From Strigops habroptila (lineage: Eukaryota; Chordata; Aves; Psittaciformes; Psittacidae), in contig NC_046358.1 in assembly GCF_004027225.2 (NCBI RefSeq), positions 5,484,720 through 5,548,719 of the forward strand: a DNA stretch of 64,000 bases, in the 5' to 3' direction. Under the pieces are notes generated by a model, which was given only the letters and a program-made list of their open reading frames with translations, was not told the origin of the DNA and did not search any database. This document shows positions 1 through 12,800 of this stretch, piece after piece (the first letter of the stretch is position 1; each line of letters begins with the position of its first letter). Position numbers and translations under genes: made by a program.

Positions 1-779
1 ATACAGACAAAATAATATTGCCAATTATATTAATTACGCTAATAACACTTAGGACTTTTTTCTGCAATGCAGTGTTAGTATGAAACATAAAAGCCATTTG
101 TCTCTATTTTGGGAACCAAGAAAAAGTGACTCTCTCATACACAAGTTCCTCTGATAAAACAATGACTGGGTATCAGACAACCCCTATACAGTGTTATTTC
201 TAAGGCATGAGTACTCAACATTTGAGTAAAAGAAGCCACTCCTGATTTGAAGGATGTATAACATATACTTGCTAATGAAATCCTAAACAAACAGTAGCAC
301 AGCTTCAGAATACATTGTTTGATGCGTGTTACAGACCTGACCATGTTTCTTAGTGTTCAAACATCTACACTGACTTACTACCCTGTTGTTACAGAAAGAA
401 GTAATCCTTTTTTTTATAGTTACAGGATGAGTAACCAGTACCTCAGGACACAGAGAGATTTACAATCAGTTACAGTGCTATAACAGGAATGCCCTGCATC
501 TTTGTTAAGCTGTAAATTTGGTTTTGCTGACTTATTCTTCCCTTAATTCACTGCAGTCTGATACATCTATTTCCATTTCTACTTTTCACTTTTGTATCAA
601 TTGATTTCCTTTCCAGGTCTGCTTGCTGCCTTCACTTTGCTCTTCACTTTTCTCACACTTCCATCTTCAACCCCCCTAACAAACCTATGGATTCTCCTCT
701 GTCTTGCAGAAACAGCTTTACCGCTGTGGTCAGAAAGCCTTAGCTGACTTTTTCTGGTTTCTTTGCTTTGCTTATCTAG
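1..779 (+). other. MYBPC3 intron (partial), no feature
   Basis: Intronic sequence upstream of the C5-insert exon. It ends in the pyrimidine-rich acceptor ending CTTATCTAG. I see no exon or repeat in it. Confidence 0.7.
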
Positions 780-857
780 AAAACCGACCTTATTCGAAGC
801 AATGAGGATTCCATGACTCCTTCAGAAAATGGCAGTGATTTAAATACTGACAGTAAG
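780..857 (+). CDS. MYBPC3: MYBPC3 exon: cardiac-specific insertion in Ig domain C5
   Basis: This 78-nt exon is exactly 26 codons, phase 0 to 0, flanked by CTTATCTAG and GTAAGT. It reads [12 protein letters not shown], then [14 protein letters not shown], which is hydrophilic and rich in Ser, Asp, Asn and Glu. It joins directly to [12 protein letters not shown] in the next exon, the place where cardiac MyBP-C carries an extra loop that the skeletal paralogues lack. The sequence is quite different from the mammalian loop, so the call rests on position, phase and length. Confidence 0.85.
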
Positions 858-3800
858 GTAAGTTCCCCATTATTCATGCAGAGACACAACTATGCTTAGT
901 GTTTTCCAGATAAAAGGTTACATTCAGAAGGAAATAAAATTAATTTCAGTAGATATTAAAACTGGTGAAGCAAAGAGAACATCAGGCCCAGCACCCTGCC
1001 TCACAATGGTAAGTACCAAACACCTTGAATGGGCACAAGAGATCTGGGGAGCAATTTTAGAGTTAAGATGCTGATTGAGGAAATCTCTTTCTAATCACCA
1101 TCACAGGGTGGCTGGATTACAAGAAACCAAAGCAGTATTTTGAAAACTTCTTTAAATATATTTGTAAATGTTTTTTCCTTTTCTTTTTTTACTCACTAAC
1201 CTGTAAACTTCAATAATAACTAGAGGGGAAATTAAAAGGAATCTTATAGGACACAGGGAAAGATGACAGTGGGTCAAGAGGGTGGACTACGTATGGACAC
1301 AGGCGAAAGAGAATCCATAGCTTTCCAACATGTTTCCCTATAACTTATTTTGATAGAGTAAAAGAAGAAAAATTTACATTTACTATGTAACAATAAATCT
1401 TTCTCAGGTTTAGGTTTCTGGTGGCACTGTTCAAGCACATATGCTTTCTAATGGTTCCTGTTCTAAGTCTGAAGATACATGGATACATGAAGAAAAGTGT
1501 GTTATAAATGTACAGCAAAGTTGTGATCATTATGTTTATACTTCGTCTCAGAGTAGAAAGTTACCCCATATGACAGAAATCACACTAATGCTATTAACAG
1601 TTACAGGAAACATGGTAAAGTTTTCGGAGAGAAATTGTTCAAATCCATGTTATCTGATGCCAAACGCAGGTACTGTTGATTGGGAAGGTTTGCTCGACAA
1701 TTTGAATTTGAAAACATTCTTGAATTTACACAGTACCCAACTGTTATCCATAAAACTCTTCACATTGATAATAGCAGCTATTCCAAGTAGGAATTTGTGG
1801 ATGTACTTTGTAACTTCTTTGAAACATAACCGGGTATGTGTAACTAGCAACTAATCTTAACGACACGCAAACTTCCAGAACCAATTTTCCCAATGTTATT
1901 TACGCGAGACACTTAGTCTAAATTTTCTTTCTTCTGCATACAAATAGAACTTGAAAAACTTCATTGCTTTTCAGTAATTTTTATTCTATTCAATGATTTG
2001 AAGATTTTCCCCAGCTTACCTGCAGGCTCATCAAGCTGCCCTGGCACAACTTACAATGACTTTATCTCTTACTTTCACTGCCCACAGCTTCTGTTTGAAT
2101 CTGAAGGCAGAGTTCGTGTGGAGATGCATGAAGACCACTGTGTCTTCATCATTGAAGGAGCAGAAAAGGAAGATGAGGGAGTATACAGAGTTATAGTTAA
2201 GAATCCAGTGGGAGAAGATAAGGCTGATATCACAGTCAAAGTTATTGGTAAGTGAAGGAAACAGCCAGAGCATGGAAGCATCTTGAGCTCACTGAAACTC
2301 ACCCTTCTCTAAAACTGGGTCAGGTTCTGACTTTAGGCTTGGAAAAACTGAAAAGGATCATAGGGGAAGACATACTATCAACCACAAAAGTTAGCAGATG
2401 TAATTTGCACAGGTAGTTGCCTTCTGTATGACAAGGCAAAACAACAGCTCCCAGTAGAAATCTGTGTATTTTCTTTTTATATATTTCCAGTTTCAGGTGA
2501 TCCTGTCATTTTACAAATGACATTCTGTACTGTATATATTTCATGCTTGTCTAAGAAAAACTTCTTGTCATTTTGTTTTGGTTTATGTTTTTAAGCAAAG
2601 ATGGCTTCATTCTATAAGCAGTAAGTGGAATAAAGAGACATAACGTACCTGATATAAAATAAACAGATTGCCACTGTGAGTCACAGAAGAGCTGGGGGGG
2701 GATACAATTTTCGGTCAGTGATTTTTATAACATTTCTCACAATATTGAACTTCTTTTATACTCTGCCATGCATATGACAATGTCAGGTTAAAAGCAAACT
2801 TAGAAACGATTAAAAAAAGTTACTTTCACCTACAGCATTAAAATTTAGAATTCACTGCTTAGGTGAATACTAAGTCTCTTTTCATCTTTTACAAATCCTA
2901 AATCATAGAATCATAGACTGATTTGGGTTGGAAAGGACCTTTAGATCATCTAGTTCCAACCCCCTGCCATGGGCAGGGACACCTTCCACTATACCAGGTT
3001 GCTCAAAGCCCCTGTGTCCAACCTGGCCTTGAACACTGCCAGGGATGGAGCATTCACCACTTCTCTGGGCAACCTGTTCCAGTGCTTCACCACCTTCACA
3101 GGGAAGAACTTCTTCCTTATATCTAATCTGAACTTCCCCTGTTCAAGTTTAAACCCATTTCCCTTTGTCATATCGCTACAGTCCCTGATGAAGAGTCCCT
3201 CTCCGGCATCATTGTAGGTCCCCTTCAGCTATTGGAAGGATATTTACTATTAATATCTCCAAAATAACAAGATATAAAAGACATGCAGACATTGTATTCT
3301 ATATAAAGTTTATTCTAGAGGAAATAGGAAGCCCTGGAGCAAGCCTTCTTTTACAGAATCACCTTGTTACCTTACATTTTTGCAAAAAGATGGCTGGGAA
3401 GAACAAGGAATAATCCATGGTGTTTAAAGGAAAACCGACCTAACATACAAGAATCAAAGAGCAGGATTCACTTTAGACTAAGAAACTACACTCTTAATTG
3501 TACCTCCTGTTGCTGTCTGACCAAGAGACATCGATAAAGAAAAAAATGTTGAAGAAAAATATTTCATTGACCTGTATACACAGAAATTGAAACAGTAACA
3601 ACTCTTATTCATTCTCACACTTTCTGCAGATGTTCCTGACCCTCCAGAAGCTCCCAAGATCAGCAACATTGGAGAAGATTACTGTACTGTGCAGTGGCAA
3701 CCCCCTAAATACGATGGTGGGCAACCAGTACTTGGTAAGAAGCGCTAAAATACAAAGTCCCCAGCAGCCTTGCCTTGATTTTTTTGCTACTCCTTTAAAA

Positions 3801-6800
3801 TGGCACAGAAAGATTCTCTGTTTATTCACTCTAGGAAGGCTGACACTCAGAAACTAAATGCTCTAATATATCAAATCTTCCAACTGGTCTGGATTCTAAC
3901 CCTTCAATTTTGGGGAGAGAGTGCCCCCTACCCTACTATTTGAATGAGAGAAATGAGCAACTCATTCAGCAAACAAGTTACCAAAGCACGAGAATGTGAT
4001 GCTAAAAATAAAACTAAATATTCTCATTCAAGACTGAAAATTTAGGTCAGTATACAGGCCTTTGGACATACCGAGATCAGTCATCAGCTCCAGTTGCCTG
4101 CAACCTCAAACACTCTTACAATACATGTTTCTTTTAGAAAACAACTTTACAACTCTACTTCATGTAAACCCACACACAACAGGTCACAAAACACACTTCA
4201 ATCATTTTAATGACCTTAAATCTGTGCTAAAAGCTAGAAAAATGTTACCATGTGATAGAGGAAATGCACAGAAGCCATCAAGAATATCACCAATCCCATT
4301 TTAGGTTCTCAGCAAAGCACGGTGGGTTTTAGATAAAAATCCCTATGGATCTCAGAAGGAAAAGAAATGCAAGGTTTTGACCAGTGTTAGGGAAAAGGTC
4401 CTCCGGACTCCAACTGTAGCAATTTGTTTAATAAAGATCACTGGATTTTGAGTTTCTTTAAAAAGAAAAATACACTGAAAGCTCTATGGGCTGCCATGGG
4501 GAAAACAAAGCTAGAAGTGTTCTAAAATTCTTTTAACTCCCTGTTAGTGTCTGGCAGAGAGAAGTTTGTATTTGCTTTTGGATAACTGGACTTCATCCAC
4601 TTCCACAAGAATAAAGTAGCCTAATTTAATTCGTCAGAAGTTATCTGTGCAGCAATAAACAAGATGATATTGGGCCAGTCCTTTGGGGTTTCATCTCATC
4701 TGACAGGAAGAAGAAGTTAACAATTTAACCTATTTTGTGCAAACATCCACTGCTGTAGAGTTTTCAGGACAAATACTTTTGAAAGTTCTTCGTTTTGTTT
4801 TCACTGTCAAAGGAATTATTTTGCCCTACATGAAGAGGTTTCAAGCCTGCTACAAACAGAGCTAGAATAAAACACCTGGTGCGGAGGGAAGCAGCCAAGA
4901 TGCAGCACTATCCATTCAAACAAAGCTTTACATCAAGTTAAAAAGGCAGGAGAAAAGACATATGCATTCTTATCTGTCTTCATATTGTTACAGATGGCAT
5001 TGTAGGCAGTCTGCTACAGTCTTTATTAGCTTTATCCAACAAATATAGAAAAGAAATTCACACCCCATTTTCACTTTTATGCCAGCCTTTCACGGTGTCC
5101 TGTGTAATTTTTATGTTACTAAAGCAGTGTCTTTATCTATCAAACATTCTGTGCATTTGGGGAAATAATCTGCTTTCCCAAATGTCACCAGCAGTACCAG
5201 TATTGCCTTTTTATCTCCTTTTTACCCTTTTTTTTTGTCTGAAATTGCAATTCTGGTATGCCACAGTGAAGAAGTGTCTCAGTTCTGGCAGGAAACACTG
5301 CATATCTAAACCAGCAGAAAAAACAGAAACTGAGCTGCTGAAACTTTTCTCTGTCTCACAGACACTGAAGAAGAGAGAAAAAAGCAGGAATGTGTCAAAG
5401 GAACCATAGGTTCTTTGCTTCAGCATTCAAGCCTGTTTAAAAGCTACCGAAAACAAGCATGCCAGGGGTAAATTTATACATAAGAAGTGATGATACACCC
5501 TGTCAGCTCAGGTACTTCTTGCAAGTCAGTGTAGACAGGGAAGGCTGCTGAGGCACAGTACCTGTACCTACAGCATGTCAGCAAACATGTCTGTCGTATT
5601 CTCCATGGCCCTCTAGAAGCTGTAAGGGTGAATCATACTTCGCAGGTATACCAAAGGGATATCTTTAGGTTTGATAGCCACAACCTTTGTGAGCAGCAGG
5701 GATTGAATCACTGACCTACACAGCTCAATTCATAACTCTTTACAACATGTTTGCTATGGACTTCTACTGTTGTAGCTGACCACCGTTATGAACACACCCT
5801 CTGTAGACTATGGGGAGAGAGAGACATAGAGTACACACAAATACATGGTATGTGTAAATAACTACTCCGTGTGTTTTCTGATTATTCACTCCACAGTTAA
5901 AAGATACATAGCTTTTAAAACTAAATTTATTTAAAAGAAGTCTATGTGCAACATAGTCTATTTGTGACATCCAGACATGCTATGTGCAACAGAGATGCTG
6001 AGAAATTTAATATAGCCAGATGGAAAGAAAGAGTTTATAACTCCTCTGTAGCAGGTCACTGGAAGATAATTTATACAAACATTTCCAATATGATATAGAA
6101 ATATGGATATATATATATCTAGGGATATATACTAGAGTATATATATGACATACACTCGGGATCAGGAATCACAGATTCATCTCCCAGTTTTGGGAAGCGA
6201 GAAGTTTGTCATCTAAACTGATAACCCAGCCTGACATAGTCATTCTGAAAAACAGCGTGGTAGTGTGGGGAAGGCTGTGGATGTTGAGAGGGAAGGGTGA
6301 TGCACTAAAGATGTGGATTCTGGGCACACCAGCCTATATCTAAGCTATGCTACAGATTTGTTCCACAGTGCATCCAGCTCTCTTGGTTCTCTGTAATGAT
6401 ACTTGTTCACTTTCCTTCCCAAGGGAATCAGAGCAAGAAAAACAGTGCATGGCCAGGACTCACTTTGCTGCAGGGCTGAAGCAGAGCTGGAATCTGCACT
6501 GCCTGGGAAGCACTCTGCAATTTCATAGAATCACAAAATGGTTTGGGTTGGAAAGGACCTTAAAGCTCATCTAGTTCCAACCTCCCTGCCACGGGCCGGG
6601 ACACCTTCCACTAGACCAGGTTGCTCCAAGCCCCATCCAACCTGGCTGTGAACCACTCAGCCATGGAAACAGAGATCTAACAAAGAGACAAACAAAAAGG
6701 GAAGTGTCAAACTGTTCTTCCAACTGATCTTTTGCTTTGGGATTTATGCTGTTAGCATGATGAGTGAATTGCAGCAGAATGTAAGAAATTAATGTTTTAA

Positions 6801-9800
6801 CTCTATGTTTCATCTTACACATTTCAAGGCAATTTCTCCTTCACTGAAAGGGCTTTCCATTGAACTGCTGTGTCTCATGCATTTCTCTGCCATTAGCAGT
6901 GAATGACCACTTCCCACCAGAACGGATTTACCATTTCAACCGGCTCTGCTAGTATATTTTGCTTACATCTAAATACCTTAATAGTAGTGTATAGAATGCA
7001 AAATATGCTTAAATCCTAATGCCAGACCTATTCTAAATAGCTTCTATTCTGAAAAGTATAATTGTTCAGGTAAGAATGTCAAGATAAAAGGAAACTGCAA
7101 GAAAAGACCAAGACTTCCCACAATTCAGCTATACATTATAATTCTGAATCACATTTGGCTCTTTTATGCCATTGGAAAAATATAAATCAAATTTAGAAAG
7201 GTGATTTTCTTGATTTTCTTTTTTCCTGCAAGAGCAGTTCCTTTACATTATAAGAGCTGTCCTTTCCAGGCTATATTTTAGAAAGAAAGAAGAAGAAGAG
7301 CTACCGATGGATGAGACTCAACTTTGACCTTTTGAAAGATCTAACCTACGAAGCCAAGCGAATGATTGAAGGAGTCATTTATGAGATGCGGGTTTATGCT
7401 GTGAATTCTATCGGCATGTCCCGGCCAAGTCCCGCCTCCCAGCCCTTCATGCCAATTGGTGAGTTTTCTCACACTCTGCATTATTTCTAGGCCAAAATCA
7501 AGACAGGACAGTTTTTTCCTCTTCAACTGCCCTTAGACATAAAAAGAATGTGTTACGAAAGAGACTATCAACCATCTCTATACTCTATACTTAATCAACC
7601 TTTTCCTTTGTAATCTTCCTCTTCTCTACCCCTCATTCCCCTTTCTGAGAAGCACAGAGGTTCCAGTTTCATGAAATTGCTGATGAAATTGTAGTTGTTA
7701 TAATTAGAGGTGTGAGTGTCAAGCAGGATCTGGAAAGGAGAAGAACTAATTGACAGAAATTTCCCTGTCCCTCTCAGCTTCTCCCATTCCCTTACGGGTG
7801 CAAATATCACAGTATCCCACCCAGTACTCCCTTAATCCTGGCCCTCTTCACAGCTAAAAGGATCGCTGATTAAGAAAATATTTGAGGAATGATTTTCTAT
7901 AAATAATCCTTCCCAACACTGTAGTGCAGTGTCTCCTGCAGAATCAGAGCAAGGAGCAAACTAAGGGAGTCCTCAGGAAGCTTGCCTGCTAAAAGCTTGA
8001 GAGAAGACCCACAAATACAAATAGGTGGAGGTTAAAATGACCAGAGTTGCTAAATCTGCAAATACCAGTGAAGGGGTCCAGCCTGCTGAAGGAGATAATA
8101 TAAAAGCAGATGATACAGTGAAGGGGTCAGAAGGAAAGGATGAACTACAAGAAGGGTCTCTTGATTCTGGATTTCAAACACACAACGGCTGGTCTGGAAA
8201 GGGAGAGGGCAACCGAAATGCATCAAGTGGAGCTACTGAAACAAAAGGTCCAAAGTCTTCATGGGATAAGCAGAGTTTTATTGATTAAGGATAAAGTTCA
8301 CACTTAGTGCTTCAGAGAAGAGGTTTGGGGTTTTGATCATGTCCTGTGTGGTTGTGTATGTTCCCGACTACCTTTGCCTCCTGTGTGCTGTTCACAGCCC
8401 ATGCTACCGTTTGAGTATGAGAAGTTTTGACACAGCTACAGAAAGGAAACTGGGTGATATTTTTTAATTTTACAATAACTTTGGGAACTAAGATCAATCT
8501 CAATCTGTTGCACAATTTATAAAACCTGTCATTAACTTGCTTTATATAGAAAATATTTTTAATATTTGTATGTTACATATATTTAAAAGATGTTCAGTTT
8601 ATAATCCATATACGCAGAGTATGCCAAACATACATTTCCTGAACATGATTGCTTTTAAACCATGTATACTGCACTTTATGTTCCAGCACTCTAAATGTTA
8701 TTGTATAAAAGTTATCTTTGTTTGCTTTTTGGAGCCAATGATTTCACAGGAGCATTTGTGTGTATTTGGGATTCTCCAGTAGGGGCTCTTCTCTGTTGTT
8801 TTTTAATCAGTAAACAACAGTCATGCTTAAGGCGCCTGATTTTAGCTAGGTGTCTTTCTGAACTGGGGGGTTAAAAAGAGCCACGACACTCCTGTTCTGT
8901 AAAGATATGAAATAGCTATAGGTAACTGAACCGAAAAGTTTTCAGCCCTGGAGTGTTTTTTCTCCAGCTTGTCTCTATTACAAATGCACAAATCAGAACT
9001 AGTGTTCCTGTAAGCATGTAGGCATAACTTTGGGTCATTTTCTTCACTGTTAGAAAAAATGAAAATGAGTGAAGTCAATTTTAGTCACTGATGAATTTGG
9101 TCTATGTGATACTGTGAATTTTGGCCGATTACAACAGGGTGTAAGTACAGAATACAGATTGTAAGTCATTTTTATTTCTAAACTTCTCTGCAGAATTCTG
9201 CCGACAATCTGACTCCCTTCTACAACTCCTTTTTTCCACTGGTTTTACTCATAAGGGAGCATTCGTGAATAGGAACTACTATTTTCACCCCTTATTCCCC
9301 TCCCTATTACAGGAATCTTATGCTGCATTTCTCTTACATGATCAGGTATTACATTTTAAAACTGCTAAATTTATTTGAAACAGAAAGTGGTGTGTAATTC
9401 AGCTGCTGATTACTCCTGTAGCCTTTGAATGCTCACAGTTATAGTGCTGTTTCTCAGAATTTACTTCTACATATTTCCTTATAGCTCCTCCAAGTGAACC
9501 CACCCACTTTACAGTGGAAGATGTTTCTGACAGCACTGTTACCTTGAAGTGGAGACCCCCTGAGCGGATTGGAGCCGGGGGATTAGATGGTTATATTGTG
9601 GAATACCGCAAAGATGCATGTAAGTAAGCACGAGTTCTGGGCAGCAGCAACTGAACAATAACTGCAGTTATTACAATAGCTTCACTGCAATATCCCAATA
9701 AATTAACCATATCCAGTATCATGAAATTTGAACTGTTACCTATGACTAACACCATCACCAGTTACCACATGACTGTAAAACCATGAAAGTCACATTAACC

Positions 9801-12800
9801 ATAACATCTTCACAATCATCATAAAATTGAATACAGAAAAGTACTACAAAGCAAACCCCAAACAAACACAGTGCTGTTCTAGTCACTGCTATATTTTGTA
9901 GCATTCAGAAATTGCATATTCCTTAAAACCAATATAATAACAAGACTGTAACAATGTAAGTCAAACTTCCAAGTTAACTGTTACCTTATATCATTTAATA
10001 CTTGTGGTCTGATAATCAAGAGTATAATTGCACCTGCTCTGGTTTCAGCTGGGATAGAGTTAATTTTCTTCCTAGTAGCTGGTGCAGTGCTGTGTTTTGG
10101 CTTTAGTCTGAGAACAATGCTGATAACACACCAATGTTTTAGTTGTTGCTAAGTAGCACTTACCCTGATGAAGGACTTTTCAGTCTCTCATGCTCTGCCA
10201 CAAGAAGCTGGGAGGAAGCACAACCAGGATGGCTGACCCAAACTAGCCAAAGGGATATTCCATACCACGGAATGTCTAGCTCAGTATATGAACTCGGGGG
10301 GAGTTGGCCAGAAGGGATCATTTGCTGCTGGGCAGCACCATATCTACAACACCAAATTTACTGTGATGCTACAGCATAACATTTGTGTCATGGAAATCAA
10401 ACAACAAATTCATCACTTCAATTTACTCTGACACTAAGATCAAGTGCCATATAATCTAAAGTAGAGATTTTACAGGGTATAATTTATGCAGAAATAATTT
10501 ATAGTCTTTAATGAAACAGCATCATGGAATTACTGGAAACCCTACATCATTGTCATAGAACAATGATTTTATCAGTCATACTTCTGTGTCATTAGAATAA
10601 CTAAGGAAACCCTAAGTATCCTGCTATACCGTGTCAATTAAGAAGTTAATAATAAATTCCAAGAGTTATGTGGTCTATTATTGTTTTCAGCCCATGTGGC
10701 TCTTGCCATTCCATTTGGGCACCCACAGGAGATATACTTATTCCAAGAAAAAAAATTAATTAAGACTTCAGTTTCTTGCTAAAAATATTTCCAAAATTCT
10801 CTCCCCTTTAATGAAAATAAATGTAGAGAAGCCCCATAGCTCTAAGCTCTATATAACAGAATGCCAAAGGAGCTAGCCAAAGATGATTCCCCTACCTTTA
10901 GGTATTTTGAATAACAAAGTGTATACATTCCTTAACTCCATGTATAAAGGCATCTTCTAGATCCAGAGTTCTCTTTCCAGCTTAGTTTATTCCCTCTTAA
11001 GTGTGGTATTTGCATGTTAAATTCATTTTACCCCAAGATAAATTTACGTGCAATTGCAGACAAGGTATCTGTTTTGAAAAATAATTATTAGAGTATCTAA
11101 ATCCTGTACTTGCAGCTATAGAATGGATGCCAGCTCTTCCTGGCCTAACTGAGCGCACATCTGCACTGATTAAAGACCTGGTCACAGGGGACAAACTTCA
11201 TTTCCGTATAAAGGCTGTAAATGTGGCTGGTGAGAGTGGAGCAGCAATAATCAAAGAGCCCGTTACTGTTCAAGAGATCCTGCGTGAGTATCTGGACTGA
11301 ATAAATCTTATTCATCTATTTCCTCAGGCCAAAATTCTGCCTTCTGAGAATAACACCCAAATAGCTCTTTCACTTTAATTTCTGATTCTGAGAACTTATT
11401 ATACTGCCCAAGTCTTATATTTCTAAAGCATAGGTCTCAAAACAAAATCCTTCTTCTTTCAAAATATGGACATTTCACCTCTTGAATGCCAACATCAGCA
11501 TTTAAGAGACATTTTTTTAACATATAGCTCTCTGCTTGAAAAGTGGTTTTAATACAGCAAAATGACAGCACTGGCTACAGCAAGAGATCTATTGAAATAG
11601 AAGCAGTTATCTGTGATTGTCCTGGGTTATTAATTAACACCCTGTGTATCATCCAACAGCAGCAGATTGGAATTCATTTGACTGGAGTCCAAAAGACATC
11701 AACAGCTGCGAATAGTGGAATCCTCAAACCTTGACTCACATCAAATGTCTGCCAGAGTCTCACTGACAGTAAAATGACTCTGTAAATGAAATGAAGTTGT
11801 AACATATCTCCAAACCAAATGCACATGAAGGCAGATACTCCAACTGTATTTTAAGAAATTCTTTCTGTAAATGACTAGGAGAAGAATAAGGAACACATGG
11901 AGAGCAGAGAAAGCTTTCCAGTGAGGTAGGGGAAAGCAGGGACTAGATGAAAAAATGTGCACTAAGGTCCTCTTTTTCTTAGTGATAAGTAAGCTGCTAC
12001 AGTGAGACTTCACTCCTTCCACCTCAACAAAGAACTGTAACTGAATGGCTGTAGAAAGGAAATCCATAGACTGCTCTACTTTCTAAGTCCATAAACATCT
12101 ACAAATGGCAATTTACAAAGAGCTGCAGGATCAATACAGCAACAGATTAATCATAGTCTATAATCACTTTTTTACTCCCATACACACTTTGTGCCATCCT
12201 TTCTACTGAACTGATAAAGTCCTGCAAAGAAACAAAGTCCACATAGAAAGATCACATCCAATGGAAGTCACCTGTGTTACAAGTAATATTTCAAATTATC
12301 AAAAGCTTTGTATTTAATGTACTAATGCTTACCTGCAGAGCGCCCCAAAATCTGGCTGCCACGTCATCTCAGACAGACTCTGGTGAAGAAAGTGGGTGAG
12401 ACAATCAACATTGTGATTCCTTTTCAGGTATGTGTTGGTTTCTGTTTTGTCATGGTTATTTCTCAGTTCTTACCTAAGTAGTTTCATAGAACGGTTTGGG
12501 TTGGAAGGGACCTTAAAGGTCATCTAGTTTCAACCCCCCTGCCACAGTTTCCCTTCTGCAAGTTCCCATTGCTTCACTGCTTAAGCAGTATTACAAATAT
12601 GGCTGGTTTAAAAAATCCTTTCAAATATTAAAGAAAACAACAAAAAAAATCACTCTTCTTTCAGTCACAATTATTTTCATAATCCCCCCTTTTGGGGAAG
12701 AAGAGAAAGGAAGTGCTGTATGTAAGTACCAGCCTGTTCTTGCTTATCAACCATAGGATGCATCTTAAAGAGAGAAGTACACAAAAGCATAGGAATTCAA

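Larger units (their letters stand above)
3735..7269 (+). other. MYBPC3 intron with one CR1 fragment and an A/T repeat
   Basis: A 3.5-kb intron. The CR1 remnant at 6522 and an AT-rich simple stretch at 6096-6150 are listed separately. Several short open frames in it look like chance. Confidence 0.7.

Noticed and set aside
1441..1854. 137-codon + frame as a MYBPC3 exon
   Set aside because: No MyBP-C similarity, no flanking splice borders, and the exons on either side join perfectly in phase 0 without it.
10143..10379. 78-codon + frame as a protein gene
   Set aside because: Lies inside the LTR fragment and has no viral or cellular domain.
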